The notes beneath the pieces were generated by a model. The model had not been told where the DNA came from, did not search any database, and saw only the letters and a list, made by a program, of their open reading frames with translations. From positions 1 to 39,918 of the IMG/VR virus record IMGVR_UViG_3300020202_000050: a stretch of DNA of 39,918 nucleotides; one strand, 5' to 3'. This stretch comes from a virus. The translations under genes and the position numbers were made by a program. Shown in pieces: positions 5,776 through 10,932 of the stretch; the first letter of the stretch is position 1; every line of letters starts with the position of its first letter.

Positions 5776-6199
5776 TCGCTTCTCCCTGTTTCTTTTTTCG
5801 TACGGGGCGACTCGGAACAATCTCCCGGGTGGCCAGCCCGACCATGTAGGTCGAAAGCAGCTCATCTGCCTTGCGCTTCGCGCTATCTGACAACCGCTCG
5901 TAAGTCTCCGGAGGAACACTAAAGGGCCAGTATTTTTGCCCTTTAGAATCATCATTCTCGGTATTTGGGTTGCTCATCCACCCGGGCATTTTCCCCATGA
6001 CTGCCTCGAGCTCTGTGGCCATATCGCCACTGATTGGCTTGATGCCCTTGCGCATCCTGCTCACATAGCTCTCGCTTAAGGGAGCCGCGCCCGGCGCGCG
6101 GGCGGCTGTGACACGCTCCGCCAAAGCAACCGCGCTGCCAGCTTGCTCGATAAGAAGTTCGAGTTTTTTGCGCCTGATGGCAGCTAGATCATTTTCCAT
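5729..6199 (-). CDS. CI-type repressor, HTH only, no S24 protease domain
   Basis: 156 residues from ATG 6199. Residues about 8-75 form an XRE-like helix-turn-helix domain (RRKKLELLIEQAGSAVALAE, then SESYVSRMRKG, then ELEAVMGKMPGWMS), the usual pattern of prophage repressors. The C-terminal part is short and ends in a very basic tail (PVRKKKQ, NRNRAGSRGAG). There is no room for the LexA/CI Ser-Lys autoprotease domain. It is divergent from the Cro-like gene across three operators. No ribosome site precedes the ATG, and a PRM-like promoter would start transcription at the ATG. Confidence 0.8.
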   Translation of the reverse strand: MENDLAAIRRKKLELLIEQAGSAVALAERVTAARAPGAAPLSESYVSRMRKGIKPISGDMATELEAVMGKMPGWMSNPNTENDDSKGQKYWPFSVPPETYERLSDSAKRKADELLSTYMVGLATREIVPSRPVRKKKQGEANVSKNRNRAGSRGAG

Positions 6200-6205
6200 C
6201 CGGCA

Positions 6206-6233
6206 ATGGTAGGCGTCTTTACTCCAAGGTAAA
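6206..6233 (-). promoter_or_regulatory. PRM-like promoter for the repressor (weak)
   Basis: Minus strand: TTTACC (6233-6228), 16 nt, TACCAT (6211-6206), each 4 of 6 to consensus. The -35 lies inside oR3. The predicted start is within 1-2 nt of the repressor ATG at 6199, giving a leaderless mRNA as for lambda cI from PRM. Weak on sequence alone; position is the main support. Confidence 0.4.
6218..6233. promoter_or_regulatory. operator oR3 (16-bp inverted repeat)
   Basis: TTTACTC-CA-AGGTAAA. It lies nearest the repressor gene and its right half coincides with the putative PRM -35. Centre 15 bp from oR2, sharing one end base with it. Confidence 0.65.
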
Positions 6234-6248
6234 TTCCCCTGGGGTATT
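6233..6248. promoter_or_regulatory. operator oR2 (16-bp inverted repeat)
   Basis: ATTCCCC-TG-GGGTATT. It overlaps the PR -35 (TTGACA at 6247-6252) by two bases. Centre 24 bp from oR1, mirroring oL2-oL1. Confidence 0.65.
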
Positions 6249-6274
6249 GACATCGCTTTACCCAAGGGTAAAGT
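6247..6274 (+). promoter_or_regulatory. PR-like rightward early promoter
   Basis: -35 TTGACA (6247-6252, consensus), 16-nt spacer, -10 TAAAGT (6269-6274). The predicted start is near 6281, and the Cro-like ATG is at 6282, so the first mRNA would be leaderless. oR1 fills the spacer and -10. Confidence 0.75.
6257..6272. promoter_or_regulatory. operator oR1 (perfect 16-bp palindrome)
   Basis: TTTACCC-AA-GGGTAAA. The half-sites are exact inverted repeats; it is the best of the five sites and is located within PR. It is the natural reference for the repressor/Cro recognition sequence. Confidence 0.8.
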
Positions 6275-6281
6275 CAGCCCG

Positions 6282-6539
6282 ATGGAAGAACTTCGCTCGT
6301 ACCTCAACTCGCTCTCCGTATCCGAGCAAGAGTCATTTGCATCGAGATGCGGAACTTCGCTCGCGTATCTCCGAAAGGGAATCTCTAAGGGGCACAAATT
6401 TGGCCCAGATTTGGTGATTGCCTTTGAGCGAGAGTCGGGTGGGGAGGTGACCTGCGAGTCTATCCGCCCTGACGTTGACTGGGCGTACCTGCGTAACTCG
6501 GTGATGCGGCCCAACGCATCCACAACGCCTCTGACTTGA
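6282..6539 (+). CDS. Cro-like regulator, YdaS-family HTH
   Basis: 85 residues. The order LRSYLNSLSVSEQESFASRCG, TSLAYLRKGIS, then IRPDVDWAYLRN is the YdaS/Cro-like pattern, where the last segment (RPDVDWAYLR) is typical of the family. It is the first gene rightward from PR, divergent from the repressor. No Shine-Dalgarno precedes the ATG, which lies at the predicted transcription start. Role by family and position: binds the oR/oL sites and turns down repressor and early transcription to allow lytic growth. Confidence 0.85.
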   Translation: MEELRSYLNSLSVSEQESFASRCGTSLAYLRKGISKGHKFGPDLVIAFERESGGEVTCESIRPDVDWAYLRNSVMRPNASTTPLT

Positions 6540-7366
6540 GGCAGCCTCGACATGCTCTCCCCCTCCCATCAAATCAGTCCATCCTTCGTGGACTTTCTGT
6601 GTAGTCCGATTCCTTCGAGTGGACGCTGCTCCAGTCGTCGCATGTCGGCAACATCGGACAATACTCATGTCTCTCGTGAGGGTTCTTTCACTTTGTCGCG
6701 CAATCCGCGGGAAAGGTTGCATGTGCATTGCAACAGGTTAAGGGAATCCCTGACACGCGGGCACCTGTACGAAGGTATCAATTCAGGAAATGACTGCAGT
6801 GCGAGTGTCATCTGGACGACACATGGCAGCTGTGAATCCGCAGCCGGCCCGGTGGACATGGGTTATGTCCGTCCTCAGACGGTTCTGACAGCGATCTCAG
6901 GGAATCCCGTAGTTTATTTGACCTCGCGAAAGTCGCTGGGCTGCACTCAAGCGCAAGCGCAACGCCTATCCAACTGTTCCAGTTCCGAGGAGGTGATGCC
7001 TCATGCCACGCGGACCACTGAGTCCCTACGACGCATCTGTGAGTCACCGCGGCGCGCGCATGCGGTAACAACACGCGCTGATGTTGAACAACCGAATTCG
7101 AGAGCCGGAGAGCAGAGGAGGGTCACGGCCTATCTGGGCACGAACTGTCACGTCGTCCCGGCTATCGATCCATTCAATGCTGCCCGCCACCAGCTTCGGA
7201 TCACTGGTGGAAGTAGCCGAGCTCAATGTCCGAGAAGGGCTCAGGTGAAAGTCACTTCAGTTGGCCGGGTGGCGCCATCCCCCTGCGTGCAAGCCCCTCG
7301 CTCATCGAGCGCTTGCACCTTCGCAGCTGGGACGAACGGCTGCGCTTTCTATAACGAGGTGGGCGC
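6540..7366. other. unresolved region right of cro (nut/antiterminator position)
   Basis: About 830 bp with no convincing gene. It holds one long open frame (6552-7370) of odd composition and several short frames that look as protein-like. One has a good AGGAGG (6988-6993) 9 nt before ATG 7003 (MPRGPLSPYDASVSHRGARMR, TAA at 7066); the same frame continues from 7081 to 7248 (55 codons, ending SLVEVAELNVREGLR). Another runs from 7226 to 7354 (42 codons, ending LIERLHLRSWDERLRFL). In lambda-like maps this is where nut sites, an early terminator and a CII-like gene lie. I see short hairpins but no T-run. Confidence 0.5.
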
Positions 7367-7370
7367 GTGA
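6552..7370 (+). CDS. doubtful 272-aa open frame
   Basis: Open for 819 nt and ending in a 4-bp GTGA overlap with the HTH gene at 7367, which argues for translation near its 3' end. Against it: Cys/Ser/Arg-rich low-order sequence, no recognisable domain, no Shine-Dalgarno at the first ATG, and competing short frames. It may be chance, or a decayed gene. Confidence 0.2.
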   Translation: MLSPSHQISPSFVDFLCSPIPSSGRCSSRRMSATSDNTHVSREGSFTLSRNPRERLHVHCNRLRESLTRGHLYEGINSGNDCSASVIWTTHGSCESAAGPVDMGYVRPQTVLTAISGNPVVYLTSRKSLGCTQAQAQRLSNCSSSEEVMPHATRTTESLRRICESPRRAHAVTTRADVEQPNSRAGEQRRVTAYLGTNCHVVPAIDPFNAARHQLRITGGSSRAQCPRRAQVKVTSVGRVAPSPCVQAPRSSSACTFAAGTNGCAFYNEVGA

Positions 7371-7603
7371 GAAAGCTCACCGACATCCAGCTGCGAATGC
7401 TCCGCTACCTCGATAGCGGCATGAGCTCGGAAGAGATCTCGAACCTGACCATGACCAACCCGAGCACGGTCAGGAATCACATCAGCCGGATCATGAAGAA
7501 GTCTCGCTGCCGATCTCTATTCCAGCTCGGCAGATGGGCCATGCGCAATGGGTATCTCCAAGTCGATACAAAAACGGTCACAGACCGGGAGTTGCGGGTA
7601 TGA
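7367..7603 (+). CDS. LuxR-type HTH-only regulator (first of a tandem pair)
   Basis: 78 residues from GTG 7367, GAGGTG 6 nt upstream. The sequence LTDIQLRMLRYLDSGMSSEEI, SNLTMTNPSTVRNHISRIMKK, then LFQLGRWAMRNGYL is the four-helix GerE/LuxR DNA-binding domain and nothing else; no ligand or receiver domain. It overlaps the next gene by 4 bp. Position between the switch and the replication genes suggests a delayed-early activator, perhaps of late transcription (inference). Confidence 0.8.
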   Translation: MRKLTDIQLRMLRYLDSGMSSEEISNLTMTNPSTVRNHISRIMKKSRCRSLFQLGRWAMRNGYLQVDTKTVTDRELRV

Positions 7604-7854
7604 ACAAGGGCGCAAAGCAGACCGTGTATCGAGAAACGCTGAAACCCGTGGATCTCAGCCCAAAGCTCAAAGAGATGCTCCGTCTTCTCGCCGCCGGCAA
7701 GACAACGCACCAATGCGCGCCTTTGCTAGGAATCACTGAGCGCAGCTCTGAGTGCTATCGCCAGAAGATCATGGAGCTCACCGGTTGTCGCACGCCTGTA
7801 ACTCTCGGTGTTTGGGCCGCTCAGCACGGCTACGCCCCTAGCGATAAATCCTAA
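7600..7854 (+). CDS. LuxR-type HTH-only regulator (second of a tandem pair)
   Basis: 84 residues from ATG 7600, ATGA overlap with the previous gene. The GerE-like order is LSPKLKEMLRLLAAGKTTHQ, CAPLLGITERSSECYRQKIME, then TLGVWAAQHGYA. The recognition helix is more diverged than in its neighbour (SSECYRQKI instead of STVRNHISRI), so it may bind a different site, or serve as a partner or antagonist of the first protein. The pair probably arose by duplication or by capture of related domains. Confidence 0.7.
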   Translation: MNKGAKQTVYRETLKPVDLSPKLKEMLRLLAAGKTTHQCAPLLGITERSSECYRQKIMELTGCRTPVTLGVWAAQHGYAPSDKS

Positions 7855-7864
7855 GGGGTAATTG

Positions 7865-7892
7865 TTGAGAGATATTTTCAGCCGTGTATAAC
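7865..7892 (+). promoter_or_regulatory. candidate rightward promoter upstream of the gene at 7901
   Basis: -35 TTGAGA (7865-7870), 16 nt, -10 TATAAC (7887-7892). Predicted start about 7899, two bases before ATG 7901, which lacks a ribosome site: another candidate leaderless mRNA. A GGGTAAT half-operator lies at 7856-7862, in the same relation to the -35 as oR2 is to PR. Confidence 0.5.
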
Positions 7893-7900
7893 ACTCACCG

Positions 7901-8074
7901 ATGAACCACTCAGAAGTCATCTGCCGCAGCTCTCCAGGCTATTTCGACCTGGCGTACGCCCTCGAGATGGCGGCCACCTGCAAGCGGCTCTCTGGTTTCG
8001 ACTTCCGGCCGTACTACTGCCGCTGCTGCACCAAGTACCACCTGAAGACCAAGAAGCAGAAGGAGCGGGTGTGA
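7901..8074 (+). CDS. small zinc-ribbon-like protein, 57 aa
   Basis: Starts MNHSEVICRSSPGYFDLAYA. The C-terminal part FRPYYCRCCTKYHLKTKKQ has a CxCC...H knuckle like the many small phage proteins ending in YxCxxCxxWHL. Likely binds zinc. The stop overlaps the next GTG (GTGA). No Shine-Dalgarno; see the promoter just upstream. Confidence 0.7.
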   Translation: MNHSEVICRSSPGYFDLAYALEMAATCKRLSGFDFRPYYCRCCTKYHLKTKKQKERV

Positions 8075-8370
8075 AAATCTACATCAGCGGACCCATCACC
8101 GGGATTCCCGATGGCAACAGACGCGCTTTCTCAATGGCCTCGATGCAACTCGACATCGCCGGCCACGAATCTGTCAGCCCGCATAACAACGGCCTACCGG
8201 CTGATGCGTCGTGGCAAGAGCATATGCGTGCCGATATTAGGATACTGATGGATTGTGAAGGCATGGCCTTATTGCCCGGTTGGCGCCAAAGCAAAGGCGC
8301 ACAGATCGAAAGAGACCTTGCCCTGAGCGTTGGCATTGTCGTGAAGCCGCTTGAAGAGTGGTTGCCATGA
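8071..8370 (+). CDS. DUF4406 protein (nucleoside deoxyribosyltransferase-like)
   Basis: 99 residues from GTG 8071. Opens KIYISGPITGIPDGNRRAF, the YISGPITG signature of DUF4406, a Rossmann-like family related to nucleoside 2-deoxyribosyltransferases. Later blocks ADIRILMDCEGMALLPGW and SKGAQIERDLAL also match the family pattern. Common in phages. A role in nucleotide salvage or modification is inferred from fold kinship, and activity is not established. Confidence 0.85.
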   Translation: MKIYISGPITGIPDGNRRAFSMASMQLDIAGHESVSPHNNGLPADASWQEHMRADIRILMDCEGMALLPGWRQSKGAQIERDLALSVGIVVKPLEEWLP

Positions 8371-8552
8371 CCGCCCCCTGGTGGCTCTACCGCCTAATCG
8401 TGCGCTGGCGCTCCTGGCGCAACATGGGCGCTCTGCTCAATCGCCGCGTCGAGGTCGAGAACGCACTGCTGGACGCATACAAGACCGGAAAGGGCATCGA
8501 TGCCGAGCAGTGCCGACTGCTGGCGTACAAGCTGGGAGTGCCGCAGCAATGA
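8367..8552 (+). CDS. hypothetical small protein, 61 aa
   Basis: Reads MTAPWWLYRLIVRWRSWRNM, then a helical acidic part and a C-terminal AEQCRLLAYKLGVPQQ. The N-terminus is amphipathic with many Trp/Arg and could sit on the membrane face. ATGA overlap with DUF4406, TGA/ATG overlap with the next gene. No family recognised. Confidence 0.65.
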   Translation: MTAPWWLYRLIVRWRSWRNMGALLNRRVEVENALLDAYKTGKGIDAEQCRLLAYKLGVPQQ

Positions 8553-8905
8553 GTCATCTCAAGAAGATACTCACGAGCGTCATTCTGGGCGCCAGAGACG
8601 GCTTTGCCATTTCGGGCTTCGTGATCACCATCCTGTGTGTCCTGGCCACGTGTGCAGGCTGCGCAGCTCGCCCAGCCCCGACCGCCTACCGCATCGAGCT
8701 CGAGGTCTACGTCCGTGACCCGCAAGCCCTGTGCCGGCGCGCCTGGGACATCGCGGTGCCACGGTTTGGGCTGTCAGTGGCCGAGGCTGTGACGATGACG
8801 CGCGGGGAGTTTGTGGCTTCGAAATGCCTGGCTGTTGTTTATCAGACAGCTGCCGTCGATGAAGTGGTGAGCGCTGGGATTCACGTCAAGGAGATATTGC
8901 AGTGA
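8549..8905 (+). CDS. membrane-anchored protein, 118 aa
   Basis: Hydrophobic segment FAISGFVITILCVLATCAGC at residues about 19-38, then a soluble domain (TAYRIELEVYVRDPQALCRRAW ...). It is either a signal anchor or an atypical lipoprotein: Cys residues close the segment, but the -3 to -1 residues do not make a canonical lipobox. ATG 8549 overlaps the previous stop. Function unknown. Confidence 0.65.
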   Translation: MSHLKKILTSVILGARDGFAISGFVITILCVLATCAGCAARPAPTAYRIELEVYVRDPQALCRRAWDIAVPRFGLSVAEAVTMTRGEFVASKCLAVVYQTAAVDEVVSAGIHVKEILQ

Positions 8906-9309
8906 GCAGATCTGGCTATTCAGATGACTTGGATGTTCTCCAGCTCGGTCGCTGGCGCGGGATCATTCGAAGCGCTAGCAAGGGGCAGCGCGGCCAGGCT
9001 TTCTTTCGCTCATTGGTCGAGGCCTTGGATGCCATGCCAGACAAACGTCTGGGCAAGGATGACATGGTAGATGACAGCGGCTGCATGTGTAGCTTGGCTG
9101 CTCTCGCCAAGCACCGCGGCAGTGATCCTGATCGCCTGAACCCTTACGACTACAAGTCTTTGGGCCAAGAATTCAACATCGCTCATCAGCTCGCGCGGGA
9201 AGTCATGTACCACAATGACCAGGGCACATGGAAACGTGAGACGCCCGAGGATCGCTGGTTGCGTATGCGTAACTGGGCCGCGGAGCAAGCAGGACTGCCA
9301 GCTGCATGA
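8902..9309 (+). CDS. hypothetical phage protein, 135 aa
   Basis: GTG 8902 overlaps the previous stop (GTGA). Sequence begins SRSGYSDDLDVLQLGRWRGI, then RGQAFFRSLVEALDAMPDKR and CSLAALAKHRGSDPDRL. This arrangement (small helical domain with GQxFFRxLxxALDAMPxKRL) is one I have seen in phage hypothetical proteins, but no function is known to me. Ends two codons into the next gene. Confidence 0.75.
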   Translation: MSRSGYSDDLDVLQLGRWRGIIRSASKGQRGQAFFRSLVEALDAMPDKRLGKDDMVDDSGCMCSLAALAKHRGSDPDRLNPYDYKSLGQEFNIAHQLAREVMYHNDQGTWKRETPEDRWLRMRNWAAEQAGLPAA

Positions 9310-9512
9310 CCCCCGACCCCCAGGACGCCGTCACGCTGGCCCAGGAGCTGCGCATGGACCCGGAGCTGGAGGCGGCCATCGCCATCACCAACGTCGAGCT
9401 CAATGCCGCACAGGCCGAGTTCGAGCGCGTGCGCGGCATCGTCAAGCTCGATGAGTACCTGCGGGTGTGGCGGCGGTTGGAAGACCTTAAGCGGCAGGCG
9501 GGGGTGCGATGA
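9306..9512 (+). CDS. hypothetical helical protein, 68 aa
   Basis: Reads MTPDPQDAVTLAQELRMDPE, then one long charged helix (ELNAAQAEFERVRGIVKLDEYLRVWRRLEDLKRQ), probably a coiled coil. Overlaps both neighbours by 4 bp or less. No recognised family. Confidence 0.65.
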   Translation: MTPDPQDAVTLAQELRMDPELEAAIAITNVELNAAQAEFERVRGIVKLDEYLRVWRRLEDLKRQAGVR

Positions 9513-9604
9513 ATTGCAGCGCGCATAGGTTAGCTACCGAAAAGGCGGTTTCCCGAGCCGCCCTGGCGCGCTGTTCTCTATCTCGGGGTGCTACGGGAGC
9601 GCGA
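9513..9604 (+). other. 92-bp leader before the HNH gene with a GC hairpin
   Basis: If the HNH protein starts at 9605, this stretch is untranslated. It holds an inverted repeat GGCGG (9544-9548)/CCGCC (9558-9562) with a 9-nt loop. It is the only sizeable gap in an otherwise tightly overlapping run of genes, so it may carry a control element. No known riboswitch is recognised. Confidence 0.35.
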
Positions 9605-10126
9605 ATGGCGAAGACATATTCGGAAAAGCTTCTGGATCCGAGGTGGCAGAGAAAGCGACTCGAGATCCTGGATAGATCAGGTTTCAGCTGTGAGTCTTGC
9701 GAGGCAACCGACAAGACCCTGCATGTGCACCACAAGCTGTACCGAAAGGGCGCAATGCCTTGGGAGTATTCCGACCATGAACTCGAGGCGCTATGCCATG
9801 AGTGTCATGAAGAGAAACACTCAGTTAGAAAGCGATTGGATGAAACGCTAGCGCGGCTCTCCGCCGGAGAGATTGAGCAGGTGCTAGGTTTCGCGCTTGG
9901 CTGCCTGGCACTTGAGGAGCTTTTCCCAGACGAGGTGGAGGAGGAGCTTAAAAATCATACGTACCAGCTCAATGGCTGGTCGGAGTCTCGAGGATTCTAC
10001 GCAAGGCTCGCATTTCCTGTTCAACCCGAAGAGCTGGAAGAGTTTATGTCGATAGAGCCGCTCGACAGCAGGGCTGTCTTCGAGATTACCGTCCATGGGC
10101 TGCCATCAAAGCGAGAAGAGCAGTAA
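9605..10126 (+). CDS. HNH endonuclease-domain protein
   Basis: 173 residues from ATG 9605 (MAKTYSEKLLDPRWQRKRLE). The HNH unit spans residues about 10-70: SGFSCESCEATDKTLHVHH, then LEALCHECHEEKH, with paired CxxC and the HVHH/ECH metal and catalytic positions. The acidic C-terminal half is unrelated to DNA packaging HNH proteins. An in-frame ATG at 9509 overlaps the previous stop, but the 32 extra residues are low-order and GGGAG lies 5 nt before 9605, so 9605 is preferred. Possible roles: free-standing nicking enzyme or replication-linked nuclease. Confidence 0.75.
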   Translation: MAKTYSEKLLDPRWQRKRLEILDRSGFSCESCEATDKTLHVHHKLYRKGAMPWEYSDHELEALCHECHEEKHSVRKRLDETLARLSAGEIEQVLGFALGCLALEELFPDEVEEELKNHTYQLNGWSESRGFYARLAFPVQPEELEEFMSIEPLDSRAVFEITVHGLPSKREEQ

Positions 10127-10932
10127 TGCGCCCATACGCAACCGTCTCTCCTTTGTTCTGGACCGGCGCCACCGGCAAGCGCCTGCGAAAAGATCCTGAT
10201 GCGCAGAGGGTTGCGTTTTATCTCATCACCAGCCCGCACTCCCATCAGAGCGGGCTGTACTACTTGCCAATGATGTACCTATGCCACGAGGTTGGCATAT
10301 CTCCGGAAGGGGCTTCGAAGGCCCTTCGATCGCTATCTGAAGATGGATTTTGCGTATACGACGAGACCTCGGAGTGGATCTGGGTCAAGGAAATGGCTGC
10401 TTGGCAGATAGGCCAAGGCCTGCAGGCTTCAGACAAGCGCTGCAAAGGCGTTCAGCAATACCTCCTGACAGTCCCCGAGTTGCCCTTCATCGCAGAGTTC
10501 ATCGCCAGGTACGGGGATGATTTCCACCTTTATATAGCCCCAGGCAAGGGATCAAAAAGCCCCTTGGAAGGGGCTTCCTCTGAACAGAACAGATCAGGAA
10601 CAGAACAGGAACACAACACACCAGAAGCTCGCGCCTCCGGCGCTGATGACAAACCTGCTCGCGCAAAGGGAACACGGATCGCTATCCCGTTCCCGCTGAC
10701 AGACGCGATGCGCTCCTGGGCTGCCGAACAGTACCCGAACGTCGATGTGAAGGCCGCTACGGCTGAGTTCGAGGATTACTGGGTCGGCGTGCCAGGGCCG
10801 AAGGGGTTGAAGCTTGATTGGGTTGCTACCTGGAGAAACCGGATCCGTGATGTCTCGCTTCGGCAGAAGCGGAATGGCTATGCAAGCCAGCAGATTGCAG
10901 CGGCGCCACGAGCGAGGGCCTTCGGAACATGA
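10126..10932 (+). CDS. phage replication initiator (lambda O-like, winged helix)
   Basis: 268 residues. The N-terminal part (residues about 10-110) has a winged-helix pattern: DAQRVAFYLITSPHSHQSGLYYL, HEVGISPEGASKALRSLSEDGFCVYDE. A Gln/Asn/Glu-rich linker (about 145-180) follows and then a C-terminal domain (PFPLTDAMRSWAAEQYPNVD ... FEDYW) typical of helicase-loading replication proteins. The next gene is DnaB-like helicase, overlapping by 4 bp. The linker DNA carries direct repeats, as lambda O carries its origin. Role: binds the origin and loads helicase. Confidence 0.8.
   Translation: MRPYATVSPLFWTGATGKRLRKDPDAQRVAFYLITSPHSHQSGLYYLPMMYLCHEVGISPEGASKALRSLSEDGFCVYDETSEWIWVKEMAAWQIGQGLQASDKRCKGVQQYLLTVPELPFIAEFIARYGDDFHLYIAPGKGSKSPLEGASSEQNRSGTEQEHNTPEARASGADDKPARAKGTRIAIPFPLTDAMRSWAAEQYPNVDVKAATAEFEDYWVGVPGPKGLKLDWVATWRNRIRDVSLRQKRNGYASQQIAAAPRARAFGT
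10555..10619. other. candidate replication origin: iterons and hairpin inside the initiator gene
   Basis: Three copies of an 11-mer GAACA(G/C)AACA(G/C) at 10582-10592, 10598-10608 and 10609-10619. Just before them lies a 20-bp inverted repeat (AAGCCCCTT-GG-AAGGGGCTT, 10557-10576). Direct repeats in the central linker of an O-like initiator gene are where lambdoid origins lie. Sequence evidence is repeats plus position; function is inferred. Confidence 0.55.

Noticed and set aside
8549-8905. Canonical lipoprotein
   Set aside because: Cys residues close the hydrophobic segment, but the residues before them do not make an acceptable lipobox; described as membrane-anchored instead.
9544-9562. 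Minus-strand rho-independent terminator
   Set aside because: Hairpin followed by only four T on the minus strand, and there is no leftward gene there to terminate.
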